Origin: JAJFJD01 sp965228695
GTDB taxonomy: Bacteria > Pseudomonadota > Alphaproteobacteria > UBA8366
Length of the DNA stretch: 64,000 bases
Assembly: GCA_965228695.1 (NCBI GenBank)
Contig: CBDDIB010000002.1
Span: 2,790,001 to 2,854,000, forward strand
Direction: 5' to 3'
Shown here in pieces: positions 18,931-27,485 of this stretch (position 1 is its first letter; the number at the start of each line of letters is the position of its first letter). A model generated the notes under the pieces. That model saw only the letters and a program-made list of their open reading frames with translations, was not told the DNA's origin and made no database searches. The translations under genes were made by a program, and so were the position numbers.

Positions 18931-20193
18931 TCATTCGTTCAACAGGCATTTTGCCGCGCTATCCAGGAAGTTGTGCTCCCAATCCAGCGGTACATCCATG
19001 CGCAACGTCTGGTGCTTCCACGAAAGGTAGTCCCAGGCGAGTACAACATTGCCGTAGTAAAGACAGCTCCCCTGTCCCGTGCGGGTCATGGCGTGGGCGG
19101 TCCGTTGGGCGACAGAATTGAGGATACGTCTGCGCTCCGACGCGTAGGTCGGCGGGCGAGTCAGATGATCGATGAGATCGTTCGCCGCCTTATAGTCGTC
19201 ACTCAATCCTTTAAGGTTCTGAGCATACTCTGGCACGCTGCCGATCGCTTCCCGGAGTCCCACTTCCAGTAGATGCTTCAGGTTTCGGCGGTTGATGGGA
19301 AGGAATTTCAAGAGCTTGGTCTTGACCTTATCCCAAGCTTTCTCACCGAGCATCACGACAATCCTATTCCGGATAATGTCACATTCCTGGCCCTTATAGG
19401 ATGTCCGGCGAATAGTGAAGGTTGATGGATCGGAATGCTCGATGAACCAGCGGGCGGCGGAGTAAATGCGGACCACATCGCCGCTGGCCTGCGCCTTGTC
19501 GGCAATTTTCCGGAATTCCGTTTCTAGATTGCGGGTATACCGGTTCAGTTGCGCGACCGTTGGCCGGTTCGGGAAGGCCGGAAGACGGATATTACTCCAA
19601 CGCCGAGGATAGTCAGTGGTATCCCACCAGCTCTGTTTGATCATGCTTTCGATGGTACTGCGTGCCGATGATACGGGGCAGCTCTTCGTTGCGTGATGCC
19701 CGAGGTCGCCCTGCACACTGATCGTTAGCGGAATAGAACCGTCCTTGTGCTTGAACTGGCAGGGTTTGCATTTCTCCGGCTGATCAATCGCGAGCGTAAA
19801 CATTGGGTCGTGTTGCTCGATATCCACATCGATGACGCTAATGTTCACTTGTTCGTTCGATGGTAGCCGCAGCGTTCCTCGGCATTCCCTGCTGTCTTGG
19901 CAAACCGGTGCGCAAATTTGCCGTGTACTGGCGGAACGCGCACACACGATGATGTCCGGCAGAATTCCTCGCACCCGGCCGGCGAGTATGCCGCCGGTTG
20001 CTGAGTCCCAAAAATTTCCATTGGGTTTTTTATCGGGTGCAATGACGTGGAATTGCGCCTCGACTGTTCGTTGCGCCGACGCTGAATTCGGGAGAACGGA
20101 CAACGGGGCTAGGATGCATAGAGCTACGATCCATGCAGCTGAGAAAGGCCAAACCGATCTGACGTTATGTGTCCACGACGTTATTCGGCGCAT
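18931..20193 (-). CDS. Exported Cys-rich protein of unknown function
   Basis: 420 residues from ATG 20193, with a signal peptide ending LPNSASA. The first 170 mature residues contain several Cys pairs (ICAPVCQDSRECRG, EKCKPCQFKHKDG) that could form disulfides or bind metal. The rest is helical with QLNRYTRNLETEFRKIADKA and HLLEVGLREAIGSV. I find no known domain. Position between two other exported proteins on the same strand suggests a small operon of envelope components. Confidence 0.65.
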   Translation of the reverse strand: MRRITSWTHNVRSVWPFSAAWIVALCILAPLSVLPNSASAQRTVEAQFHVIAPDKKPNGNFWDSATGGILAGRVRGILPDIIVCARSASTRQICAPVCQDSRECRGTLRLPSNEQVNISVIDVDIEQHDPMFTLAIDQPEKCKPCQFKHKDGSIPLTISVQGDLGHHATKSCPVSSARSTIESMIKQSWWDTTDYPRRWSNIRLPAFPNRPTVAQLNRYTRNLETEFRKIADKAQASGDVVRIYSAARWFIEHSDPSTFTIRRTSYKGQECDIIRNRIVVMLGEKAWDKVKTKLLKFLPINRRNLKHLLEVGLREAIGSVPEYAQNLKGLSDDYKAANDLIDHLTRPPTYASERRRILNSVAQRTAHAMTRTGQGSCLYYGNVVLAWDYLSWKHQTLRMDVPLDWEHNFLDSAAKCLLNE

Positions 20194-20244
20194 TTAAGAC
20201 TCCATCGTCGAATTCGCCGAAGGCCTGCCGTCATTGCTTTTCCT

Positions 20245-20685
20245 CTAACTCACCGGCGTAATCGTCCAACTGCCGTCCGGCGATTTGCAGGCGCGCACTT
20301 GTTTCGTGCCTTCGCGGCCGTCGGGCAGCGTCGCGGATTGCTCGACGATCCTGCAACTGGACCCCGTCGATGCCGGTGCCTTTGCGGTGGCGCTGCCATG
20401 CGCGGTCGAGCCTTTCGAGCCCCAGCGTTCGGATTTTCCGGTCTCGGCGGCACGTTGGGTTGCAACGGATAATTCGGCTTCTTCCCGGGCGTTCAGGTTC
20501 GCGAATATTTCTGACTCGATCCATTTGCCCATTTTACTGCCGTAGTGACCGCCGCGACTAAACCCCGAATCCCTGCCGAGCATGTTCCCGAGGTCGCGGC
20601 CCAGGTCTTGACCCAGATTCGTCGATTGGCACCCGCAAAGTACGGTGGCGCAAACGGATATCAAAATTGTCGTCGGGGCATTCAT
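20245..20685 (-). CDS. Lipoprotein with 17-kDa-surface-antigen-like tail
   Basis: 146 residues from ATG 20685, preceded by GGGAG at good spacing; an upstream frame to 20709 exists but lacks a site. The leader TTILISVCATVLCGC ends in a lipobox-like LCGC, so the mature protein would begin at that Cys. A Gly/Asp-rich segment (LGQDLGRDLGNMLGRD) follows. The C-terminal part, SCRIVEQSATLPDG...ACKSPDGSWTI, fits the short domain common at the end of alphaproteobacterial 17-kDa antigen-like lipoproteins. It is likely anchored in the outer membrane. Confidence 0.7.
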   Translation of the reverse strand: MNAPTTILISVCATVLCGCQSTNLGQDLGRDLGNMLGRDSGFSRGGHYGSKMGKWIESEIFANLNAREEAELSVATQRAAETGKSERWGSKGSTAHGSATAKAPASTGSSCRIVEQSATLPDGREGTKQVRACKSPDGSWTITPVS

Positions 20686-21052
20686 GGCAGCCGCTCCCAT
20701 ACTAGCCATTGCATATTCGAAACCGCTGATTGTTGGTGCCTTAATCCCGGAAGATTTTTCAACTTTCCGATAAGTTGCAGCAAAAACCAGTGCATGATCC
20801 GATTGAAATACCGCATTGGCAATTAAACAGTCGGCACTTTAAGTCGTCAAATGGCAGGCGGACGAACCGATGGCGCGATTGAAGTACCACTATACGATCC
20901 AAGATTATTTTCGCCGTGAATATCTCCAAATTCGAAACGACGGTTGTGGCCGTTGGCGTTTTGAATGAATGGCGTTGGGCCGACGTTCATTTTAACATTT
21001 GGTATATCGTTGGGTTTCCTTATAATTCGGGTGTCGTGGGGAGGCGGCGTCC
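20686..21052. other. Divergent intergenic region
   Basis: These 367 bases separate the minus-strand lipoprotein operon from the plus-strand protease gene. They are A/T-rich and carry no convincing gene. Both promoters should be here. A small inverted repeat (CGGAAGATTTTTCAACTTTCCG, near 20749) is the only structure I see. Confidence 0.4.
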
Positions 21053-22903
21053 ATGGTCGACGATTCATTTTTTCTGCGTAGTAATTCGTTGGGCGACTTG
21101 GCGTCGGCAGCCGGGCCCGATGGCGGCCTCTACGACAATTTCGAATCACAACGGTCGTTCTTATCCAATCGGTGCGGATCGGACGCTGCTGCGCTTTTTG
21201 CCGAACCGGTCGTCACGCAAGATAAATCGACCGGGATCAGCACGGTATCCTGGTATTCAATTTATGAGGGAGAACCTCTCAGGCTCGTCGATCAGGATCC
21301 CGATGCAAGGGCCGCGGCCGAGGGGATTCTCCAAGAACGGCTGCAGGCGTTGGACCCGGCGATGCGCGACCCGGAACGCGGGCTTGGCGTTTCCCAAAGC
21401 TTGTACCTGCCGAGCATGGACGATGTTTACGTCATCAACGGCCAACCGGTTCTGACAAATTGGGGCATGGCCCCGGCAGACGCCCTGTCGAGCGAGGACA
21501 GTCGCACGGCACATTTCGGCAATACGCTGGGATCGTTCATGCCCGGCCTCGCACGACCAGCAGTAACAGCTGAGGAATGGAGCGCCTTCCTCGCGCAGGA
21601 ACCGTTGGCCGCAGCGTCCGAAGCAGGTCCGCAAGCCGAAGCGGCAACAGAGGCGACAGCTGCCACGGCGGCCGTACCGCAGGGCGGCGCTGCAGTCCCG
21701 CCGGTCGGCGGTGTACCACCATTGCCGCCGCAACGAGTCGCCTGGTATCGCCGACCCTCGCTGCCGTTGATCGGCGCAGTCGTGATCGCCGCATTGGTGT
21801 TGATATACCTGCTCTTGCCGGGCGTGCTTATTTATCCCGAAAAAGCGGTCGCCAATGTCTCGGACCCTGCGACAAATCCGGAGGTGCGGAAAAAGACGAA
21901 TGACGCTTTGCGGGATCGCTTGGCGGCTCTGCGGAAGGCGCATGAGAAGAATGTCTGCACGGCCGATGGCGATCTGATTTTGCCGTCCGGTGAAACGCCA
22001 CGCGGCCTGGTGCCAGGAGAGGGTGGGACGACACCAATTCCATCGAAAACCCTGGTGCCGCCGGACGCGGCCGATCTCAAGGTTCCGCCGGCGGCGCCGG
22101 GTGCTAAAGGCCTGGATGGCAAGTCGGTCCTCAATCTGCTCGACAACACAACGGCGCTGGTGGTGCGCACGGCGAAAAAGTCACTGGGCACTGGGAGCGG
22201 TTTCTTTGTGGGCCCGAATTTGTTGGTCACCAATGCCCATGTTGTTGGAAAGTCGCCAGGGCAAAGCAAATTCTTCGTCGCAAACCGCGCGCTCGGAAAG
22301 CCGGTGCCGGCAAAAGTGGTGCACGTCAGCACCGCCAAGAAGGAAGACTTCGCTGTCCTGCAAATTGAGGGGGCGGCCGAACAACCGTATCTCGCACTGG
22401 GCACGACTGTTGGCCGGCTGGACAACGTGGTTGCTGCCGGTTACCCGGGGATTTTGCTGAGCAGCGATCTCAACTGGCATCGCATGATCAAGGGCGACGC
22501 GTCGGCCATTCCGCAAATGGCGGTGACCCAAGGCGTTGTCACCGTCCTTCAAAACATGCCGGGCGGACGGGAGGTGATAGCGCATACCGCGACGATTTCT
22601 CCGGGCAATAGCGGCGGGCCATTGGTGGACAGTTGCGGCCGGGTTGTGGGGATCAACACTTTCGGCCGGACTCAGAAGACACGAACGGTCTATTACGCGA
22701 TCCAATCCGGAAGTCTGGCCGCCTTCCTGCAGAGTAAGGGCGTGGACCACAGCAAGGTCGGAGACGCTTGTCAGCCGACAATCGCTCGCGCGCCTGCGCC
22801 GGTCGGCGAACCGCCGGCGTCTGGGGTGTCCGGAGATGGTGCTCCCAAATCACCGGCAGCGCCAGGCGCGTCGCCTCCGGCCGCGCCGCCGGTGAAGAAG
22901 TAA
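21053..22903 (+). CDS. SrfA-like domain - membrane helix - periplasmic trypsin-like protease
   Basis: 616 residues. Residues 1-165 form a cytoplasmic domain (AALFAEPVVTQ, ISTVSWYSIYEG, DDVYVINGQPVLTNWGM) that is paralogous to the start of the next protein and resembles what I recall of enterobacterial SrfA. An Ala/Pro-rich linker leads to one helix (LPLIGAVVIAALVLIYLLL, about 240-260). The periplasmic part has a DegP/trypsin-type fold: GSGFFVGPNLLVTNAHVV with His396, DFAVLQI with Asp432 and SPGNSGGPL with Ser520, a complete triad. There is no PDZ domain; a Pro/Ala-rich tail ends it. GGGGAGG precedes the ATG. It probably couples periplasmic cleavage to the cytoplasmic SrfB/SrfC machinery. Confidence 0.85.
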   Translation: MVDDSFFLRSNSLGDLASAAGPDGGLYDNFESQRSFLSNRCGSDAAALFAEPVVTQDKSTGISTVSWYSIYEGEPLRLVDQDPDARAAAEGILQERLQALDPAMRDPERGLGVSQSLYLPSMDDVYVINGQPVLTNWGMAPADALSSEDSRTAHFGNTLGSFMPGLARPAVTAEEWSAFLAQEPLAAASEAGPQAEAATEATAATAAVPQGGAAVPPVGGVPPLPPQRVAWYRRPSLPLIGAVVIAALVLIYLLLPGVLIYPEKAVANVSDPATNPEVRKKTNDALRDRLAALRKAHEKNVCTADGDLILPSGETPRGLVPGEGGTTPIPSKTLVPPDAADLKVPPAAPGAKGLDGKSVLNLLDNTTALVVRTAKKSLGTGSGFFVGPNLLVTNAHVVGKSPGQSKFFVANRALGKPVPAKVVHVSTAKKEDFAVLQIEGAAEQPYLALGTTVGRLDNVVAAGYPGILLSSDLNWHRMIKGDASAIPQMAVTQGVVTVLQNMPGGREVIAHTATISPGNSGGPLVDSCGRVVGINTFGRTQKTRTVYYAIQSGSLAAFLQSKGVDHSKVGDACQPTIARAPAPVGEPPASGVSGDGAPKSPAAPGASPPAAPPVKK

Positions 22904-22927
22904 TCGCCGTCGAGAGGACATATCTCG

Positions 22928-24256
22928 ATGGATAGCCACCATATCGCCACGACATCGCAGAAAGGTCTGCGGCCGGTAGGCCGTGCCGGTGCGCGGTCGT
23001 ACACGCGGCTTGTCGAGATCATCCGGCAAGGGCTCGATGACGATCATGCGGCCTTGCTGGCGGAGCCTGTCCCGGCGCCCGACGGCAGCACCATTGACTG
23101 GTACGGACCGCATGAGGGCGATGCTGTCCCGCTTGAACAGGTCAACCCGGAAATTCGGGAAGCGGCGGAAGAAGAGCTCGATACCTTGCGGTCCGGCATA
23201 CTGTCGTTTGCCGATACGCTCGATCAAAGCGGTTCGTCGACCGACCGGGAGAATGCCGCATCGTTGCGCCAGGCGATGGAAGTACCGGACCTATCTTATG
23301 TCCGGGTGATCGACGGGCATCCGATACTGCTCGCATGGTCCTATACAAAGGATGCGGCGGGAGACAAATCCACTGTTCTCCAAGCGTTGATCGAGGCCCG
23401 GGCATTGCGGCGGCGGCATCGGCGTCCGCCGCCGAAGGAAGAAACGCCAGCCGCAGCGGGCCCGACGACACTAATCACCGTCCCGGCGCATATTGAGGAC
23501 GCGCCGTTTCCGTGGTTGGCTTGGCTGTTATGGCTCATCCTCGCGCTGTTGCTGGCCGCGATCATGTATCTGTTGCTGTCTGGCTGCGGCGTCGGGTTTC
23601 CGGGCCGTGCATGGCTGGAAGAGCGCGGATTTGTAAATCGGTGCCCCATCGCGGTCGCAGAAGCGGCAGTCGCGAGATCCGAGGAAGACCGCGGCCCGAT
23701 TCTCCGTAGCCAAATCCGGAAATTGGAACTCGGATTGGCGCGCCGCGAGGCGATTTGCCGTAAACAGCGCCATGATGAGGCGCGCGCGGCGAGAACGCCA
23801 GCTCCCACACCAACTCCCACGCCCGCGCCGAAACCGCCCAGTGTCGAGGATAGCGAGATCGATCGGCGGCTTGAGAAACAGGGCGCAAAATCCGGAGACT
23901 ACCAGGTTACCTTGGCGTGGAATGGCCGCTCGGATTTGGATCTCATCGTTGCCTGCCCCGCGGGCGGGCAAATCTATTGGAAATCTCGGGAGACGTGCGG
24001 CGGTGGTGTATTGGACATCGATATGAACCGCAAGGATATCTCGGCGGATCCGGTGGAAAATGTCACATGGCCGGCAGGAGTGCCGACCAGCGGAAGGTAT
24101 CGTGTTTTTGTAAAACTTTATGATCGTCGGGATGATAGCGGCGCCGCTATTCCGTTTACGGTTCGGGTCAAGCTGAACGGTCGGGTTACGACGACCGAAG
24201 GTGTCGTAGATCAGGCCAACAAGAGCCAATTCGTGTCGGTTTTTGATGTACCCTAA
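22928..24256 (+). CDS. SrfA-like domain - membrane helix - periplasmic DUF2135 domain
   Basis: 442 residues, 24 bases after the protease gene. Residues 20-150 repeat the SrfA-like domain: AALLAEPVPAPDGSTIDWYG, the block PLEQVNPEIREAAEEEL, LSYVRVIDGHPILLAWSY. One strong helix (WLAWLLWLILALLLAAIMYL, about 197-216) crosses the membrane. A helical region with Cys and a Pro-rich linker (APTPTPTPAPKPP) follows, then a C-terminal beta domain (YQVTLAWNGRSDLDLIVACP ... GVLDIDMNRKD ... SGRYRVFVKLYD) that fits DUF2135/YfaP-type domains. Same plan as the protease neighbour with a different periplasmic module. Confidence 0.8.
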   Translation: MDSHHIATTSQKGLRPVGRAGARSYTRLVEIIRQGLDDDHAALLAEPVPAPDGSTIDWYGPHEGDAVPLEQVNPEIREAAEEELDTLRSGILSFADTLDQSGSSTDRENAASLRQAMEVPDLSYVRVIDGHPILLAWSYTKDAAGDKSTVLQALIEARALRRRHRRPPPKEETPAAAGPTTLITVPAHIEDAPFPWLAWLLWLILALLLAAIMYLLLSGCGVGFPGRAWLEERGFVNRCPIAVAEAAVARSEEDRGPILRSQIRKLELGLARREAICRKQRHDEARAARTPAPTPTPTPAPKPPSVEDSEIDRRLEKQGAKSGDYQVTLAWNGRSDLDLIVACPAGGQIYWKSRETCGGGVLDIDMNRKDISADPVENVTWPAGVPTSGRYRVFVKLYDRRDDSGAAIPFTVRVKLNGRVTTTEGVVDQANKSQFVSVFDVP

Positions 24257-24337
24257 CTGGAAATTTGCTTAGCGCGTTGTTGATGGCGCATATCCGGGTA
24301 TTCTGGTGTTTAGAGCTTAAATTTGTAATTGGATTTG

Positions 24338-27300
24338 ATGAGTATGCTCGCACAACTTGTTGAATGGGGTGAAACAATCCGCGTAATTCCGCACAGCGGC
24401 GTGCAATTCATCGATTATGGATTTCACATCGATGATGTCGGTAGGCTATCGCGGGAATTCTTGGAGCGCCGCGAGCCGACCGCGGTTCCGGATGCCGTGA
24501 CCAATAAAATTCCGGTCAGGCTTTATCATCTGTGGAACGAAGACAACCCGAACGAGCCGGCCGCGACATCGCCTACCGGCGATGACGAGGTGTACGAAAT
24601 CAACAAACAGCGGGCGCTCGAGCCGTTTCTCGGTAAATGGGTGCCGGTGCCGTTCTTGCGGGTAATGCCGGGCCGGGGTTCGCTTGGCGAGGAGATCCTC
24701 GACAAAGGGCCTACCAACTGGGCGCGTGTTCGGGTCGTCGAGATGGCGGATCGGCAAGGCGGACGTGAACTGACTCACCGTGTCGTTTTCGCATTCGACA
24801 CAGATTTGCTCGATCGGGTTCCGAACCGCCCATACACGGCGCCGAGCATGGAGGATGCGATGGACGAACAGGACTATCGTTTCGCATTCCGCGTCAAAGA
24901 TGTTGCATGGTTCTTGTCCGATCCGCAAAGTAACGAGGAAACCGGCGCCCAAGCCGATTTCCAAAAATGGGTCGATGGGTGGCTTAACGAGCTATTCGTT
25001 GAATTCAAGACGGCGCAACGTCCCGGCCGGCCGCTGCGCGAAGAGGACATTCCCTATCAGTTGGAGCATTGGGCGCGCTACATCACGTTTCTCGAAGCGC
25101 TGCAGCTTGCGATAAAGCCGGCTAAGGTGAAATTGGTGGATACGGTGTCGCCGGAACCCTCCAACAAGCCTGTTTTGGTCGACTTTGTGTTGGACGTGGG
25201 CAACAGCCGTACTTGCGGGATTCTGATCGAGTCCTATCCGAACGAAAAAACGATCGACCTGAATAACTCACTCGTCCTGCAGCTTCGCGATCTCACTTGT
25301 CCGGAGAATGTGTACAACGAGCCGTTCGAGAGCCAGATCGAAATGAGCCAGGGCAATTTCGGCAAGGACCATTTGTCTCGGCGTTCGACGCGGCCGCGCG
25401 CATTTTTCTGGCCGAGCCTGGTGCGCGTCGGGCCTGAAGCTTTACGGTTCCGTGAAGAGGCGCAAGGGACCGAAGCGGTAACCGGCATGTCCAGTCCGAA
25501 GCGTTACCTCTGGGACTTAGCAGCGGTAAATCAGGAATGGCGGTTTCAGTCGAATGACTATGGCGCTGACGGATCCGGGCCGACGATCGATCGCGCGATT
25601 CGTCGCTTCGTCAATCGGCGCGGCGATTCAATCCGGCAAATAGAAGCCGATGAAAAACGCAACAAGAAGCGTGTGCGTGAGGAAGAAAAGGCGCCCGCGG
25701 ACAGATTGGTGTTTTCGCGCTCATCGCTGTTCGAGTTCATGCTTTCCGAAATTATCTTCCAGGCGATGGTGATGATAAATGATGCCGGCGTGCGTTCCCG
25801 GCGTCGCCAGTCGGAATCACCGCGTCGGTTAAACCGGATCATCATCACCTTGCCGCCCGCGACACCCATACAAGAACAACGCATCCTGCACAGTCGGGCG
25901 GAGGCGGCCGTCAAGCTGGTGTGGGATCTCATGGAATGGACCGACAAGCGGCCGAGCGGCATGATGGAGCCGCGCATCCATGTCGAGTGGGACGAAGCGA
26001 GCTGTATTCACTTCGTTTACTTATATGGCGAAATCACGCAGAAATTCGGCGGTGCCGCTACCCGGTTCTTCGAGTTGATGGGCAAACCGCGTCCCTTTGC
26101 GGAGCCGGAAGCCTTGCCTGCGCCCGATGCGCCTCCGGAGCCGTCGCTCCGGATCGCCAGTGTCGATGTTGGTGGCGGCACGACGGATTTGATGATCACC
26201 ACCTATTACGTCGAGGAAGACCGAGCGATCAAGCCCGTCCAGGTGTTTCGTGAAGGGTTTCGCATCGCTGGCGACGATATTCTACGAGCGGTAATCGAAC
26301 GGCTTGTGCTGCCGGCAATTGAAATGGATTTGACGCAACGGGGAGTTTCCGGCGCGCGCGAGCTGATCCGAGCCCGGTTCGGCGGCGACCGGGCGGACAT
26401 TCCCGAACAAGAAAAGCATTTGCGGCGGCAGTTCGTGCTGCGCGTGCTTCAGCCAATCGCGTTGCGAATTCTACAGACGGCTGAGCAGGCTTCCGCGGTG
26501 GCCGAGGATGCCAAGGACATCGTCAATTTCGCGGAGTTCTTCGATGTTGATCCGGCCGAAGCGGACTCCGAAGAACCGATCATCCCGCAGCGAATTGCAG
26601 AGTATCTGGAGGAATCGGTACGCAATCAGGGTGCGCCGGAATTTCGTTTAGAGGATTTATCCTTTCCGATTGATCTTCTCGCAGTACGCGACTGCGTAGA
26701 TGCTGTGCTCGGTCAGGTGATCGAGAACCTTTCGGAAGCAATTCATGCGTTTGATTGCGATGTCGTGTTGTTATCGGGACGCCCGTCGCGCCTGCCTGCA
26801 CTTGTCGATTTGGTTGTTGAGAAACTAGCGGTTACGCCGGACCGCATAATTCCGTTGCATGAATATCGGGCAGGCATTTGGTATCCGTTCCGCGGCAGGG
26901 ACAACAGTCGGATCGACGATCCGAAAACGGCGGCCGCAGTTGGTGGTATGCTATGCGCCTTGGCCGAACGGCAAATTCAGAATTTCACGCTCTATACCAA
27001 CCGTCTGATGATGCGATCGACAGCGCGATTCATCGGTGAACTGGAATTGACCGGTCAACTGCTCGACAATCGGATGTTGTTTTCGGAAGTCGATCTCGAT
27101 AAAGGCGCTGCGCAGGTAGAAGAAGAGGCGACGATCAAGTACTTCGCGCCGATGCGGATCGGGTATCGCCAATTGCCGTATGAACGTTGGGCGGCATCCC
27201 CGCTATACCGCTTGGAGATGCGCAACCCGCCGTCCATGCGACAGATTCAGCTCCCGGTGTCGCTGACGATTGAACGCGCCGCGGCAGAGGTCGACGATGA

Positions 27301-27475
27301 AGCGAACGACCAGGAGAAGCGGCAGGCGGAAGCACTGAAAGAGGATTTTCAGATTCGGGAGGCCGAGGACGCAACCGGTGCGCCTCTAAAGAGAGATCAA
27401 TTTGAATTGTCGTTGGACACGCTGAATGTCGACGAAGGGTATTGGCTCGACACCGGAATTCTGACGGTCCCGTAA
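24338..27475 (+). CDS. srfB: SrfB family giant ASKHA (Hsp70/actin-fold) ATPase
   Basis: 1045 residues from ATG 24338; ATG 24344, a TTG at 24329 and the first are alternatives, and none has a clear ribosome site. The opening (MLAQLVEWGETIRVIP, SGVQFIDYGF) is the signature start of the SrfB virulence-factor family. Nucleotide-binding motifs of the actin/Hsp70 superfamily are visible: VDFVLDVGNSRTCGILIE (phosphate 1, about 280), SVDVGGGTTDLMI (phosphate 2, about 608) and VVLLSGRPSRLPAL (adenosine, about 810). The long insertions between them are family-specific. It is cytoplasmic. The srfC gene follows after 10 bases. In enterobacteria srfABC sit together; the molecular role is not established. 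Confidence 0.9.
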   Translation: MSMLAQLVEWGETIRVIPHSGVQFIDYGFHIDDVGRLSREFLERREPTAVPDAVTNKIPVRLYHLWNEDNPNEPAATSPTGDDEVYEINKQRALEPFLGKWVPVPFLRVMPGRGSLGEEILDKGPTNWARVRVVEMADRQGGRELTHRVVFAFDTDLLDRVPNRPYTAPSMEDAMDEQDYRFAFRVKDVAWFLSDPQSNEETGAQADFQKWVDGWLNELFVEFKTAQRPGRPLREEDIPYQLEHWARYITFLEALQLAIKPAKVKLVDTVSPEPSNKPVLVDFVLDVGNSRTCGILIESYPNEKTIDLNNSLVLQLRDLTCPENVYNEPFESQIEMSQGNFGKDHLSRRSTRPRAFFWPSLVRVGPEALRFREEAQGTEAVTGMSSPKRYLWDLAAVNQEWRFQSNDYGADGSGPTIDRAIRRFVNRRGDSIRQIEADEKRNKKRVREEEKAPADRLVFSRSSLFEFMLSEIIFQAMVMINDAGVRSRRRQSESPRRLNRIIITLPPATPIQEQRILHSRAEAAVKLVWDLMEWTDKRPSGMMEPRIHVEWDEASCIHFVYLYGEITQKFGGAATRFFELMGKPRPFAEPEALPAPDAPPEPSLRIASVDVGGGTTDLMITTYYVEEDRAIKPVQVFREGFRIAGDDILRAVIERLVLPAIEMDLTQRGVSGARELIRARFGGDRADIPEQEKHLRRQFVLRVLQPIALRILQTAEQASAVAEDAKDIVNFAEFFDVDPAEADSEEPIIPQRIAEYLEESVRNQGAPEFRLEDLSFPIDLLAVRDCVDAVLGQVIENLSEAIHAFDCDVVLLSGRPSRLPALVDLVVEKLAVTPDRIIPLHEYRAGIWYPFRGRDNSRIDDPKTAAAVGGMLCALAERQIQNFTLYTNRLMMRSTARFIGELELTGQLLDNRMLFSEVDLDKGAAQVEEEATIKYFAPMRIGYRQLPYERWAASPLYRLEMRNPPSMRQIQLPVSLTIERAAAEVDDEANDQEKRQAEALKEDFQIREAEDATGAPLKRDQFELSLDTLNVDEGYWLDTGILTVP

Positions 27476-27485
27476 GAGGTAACGA

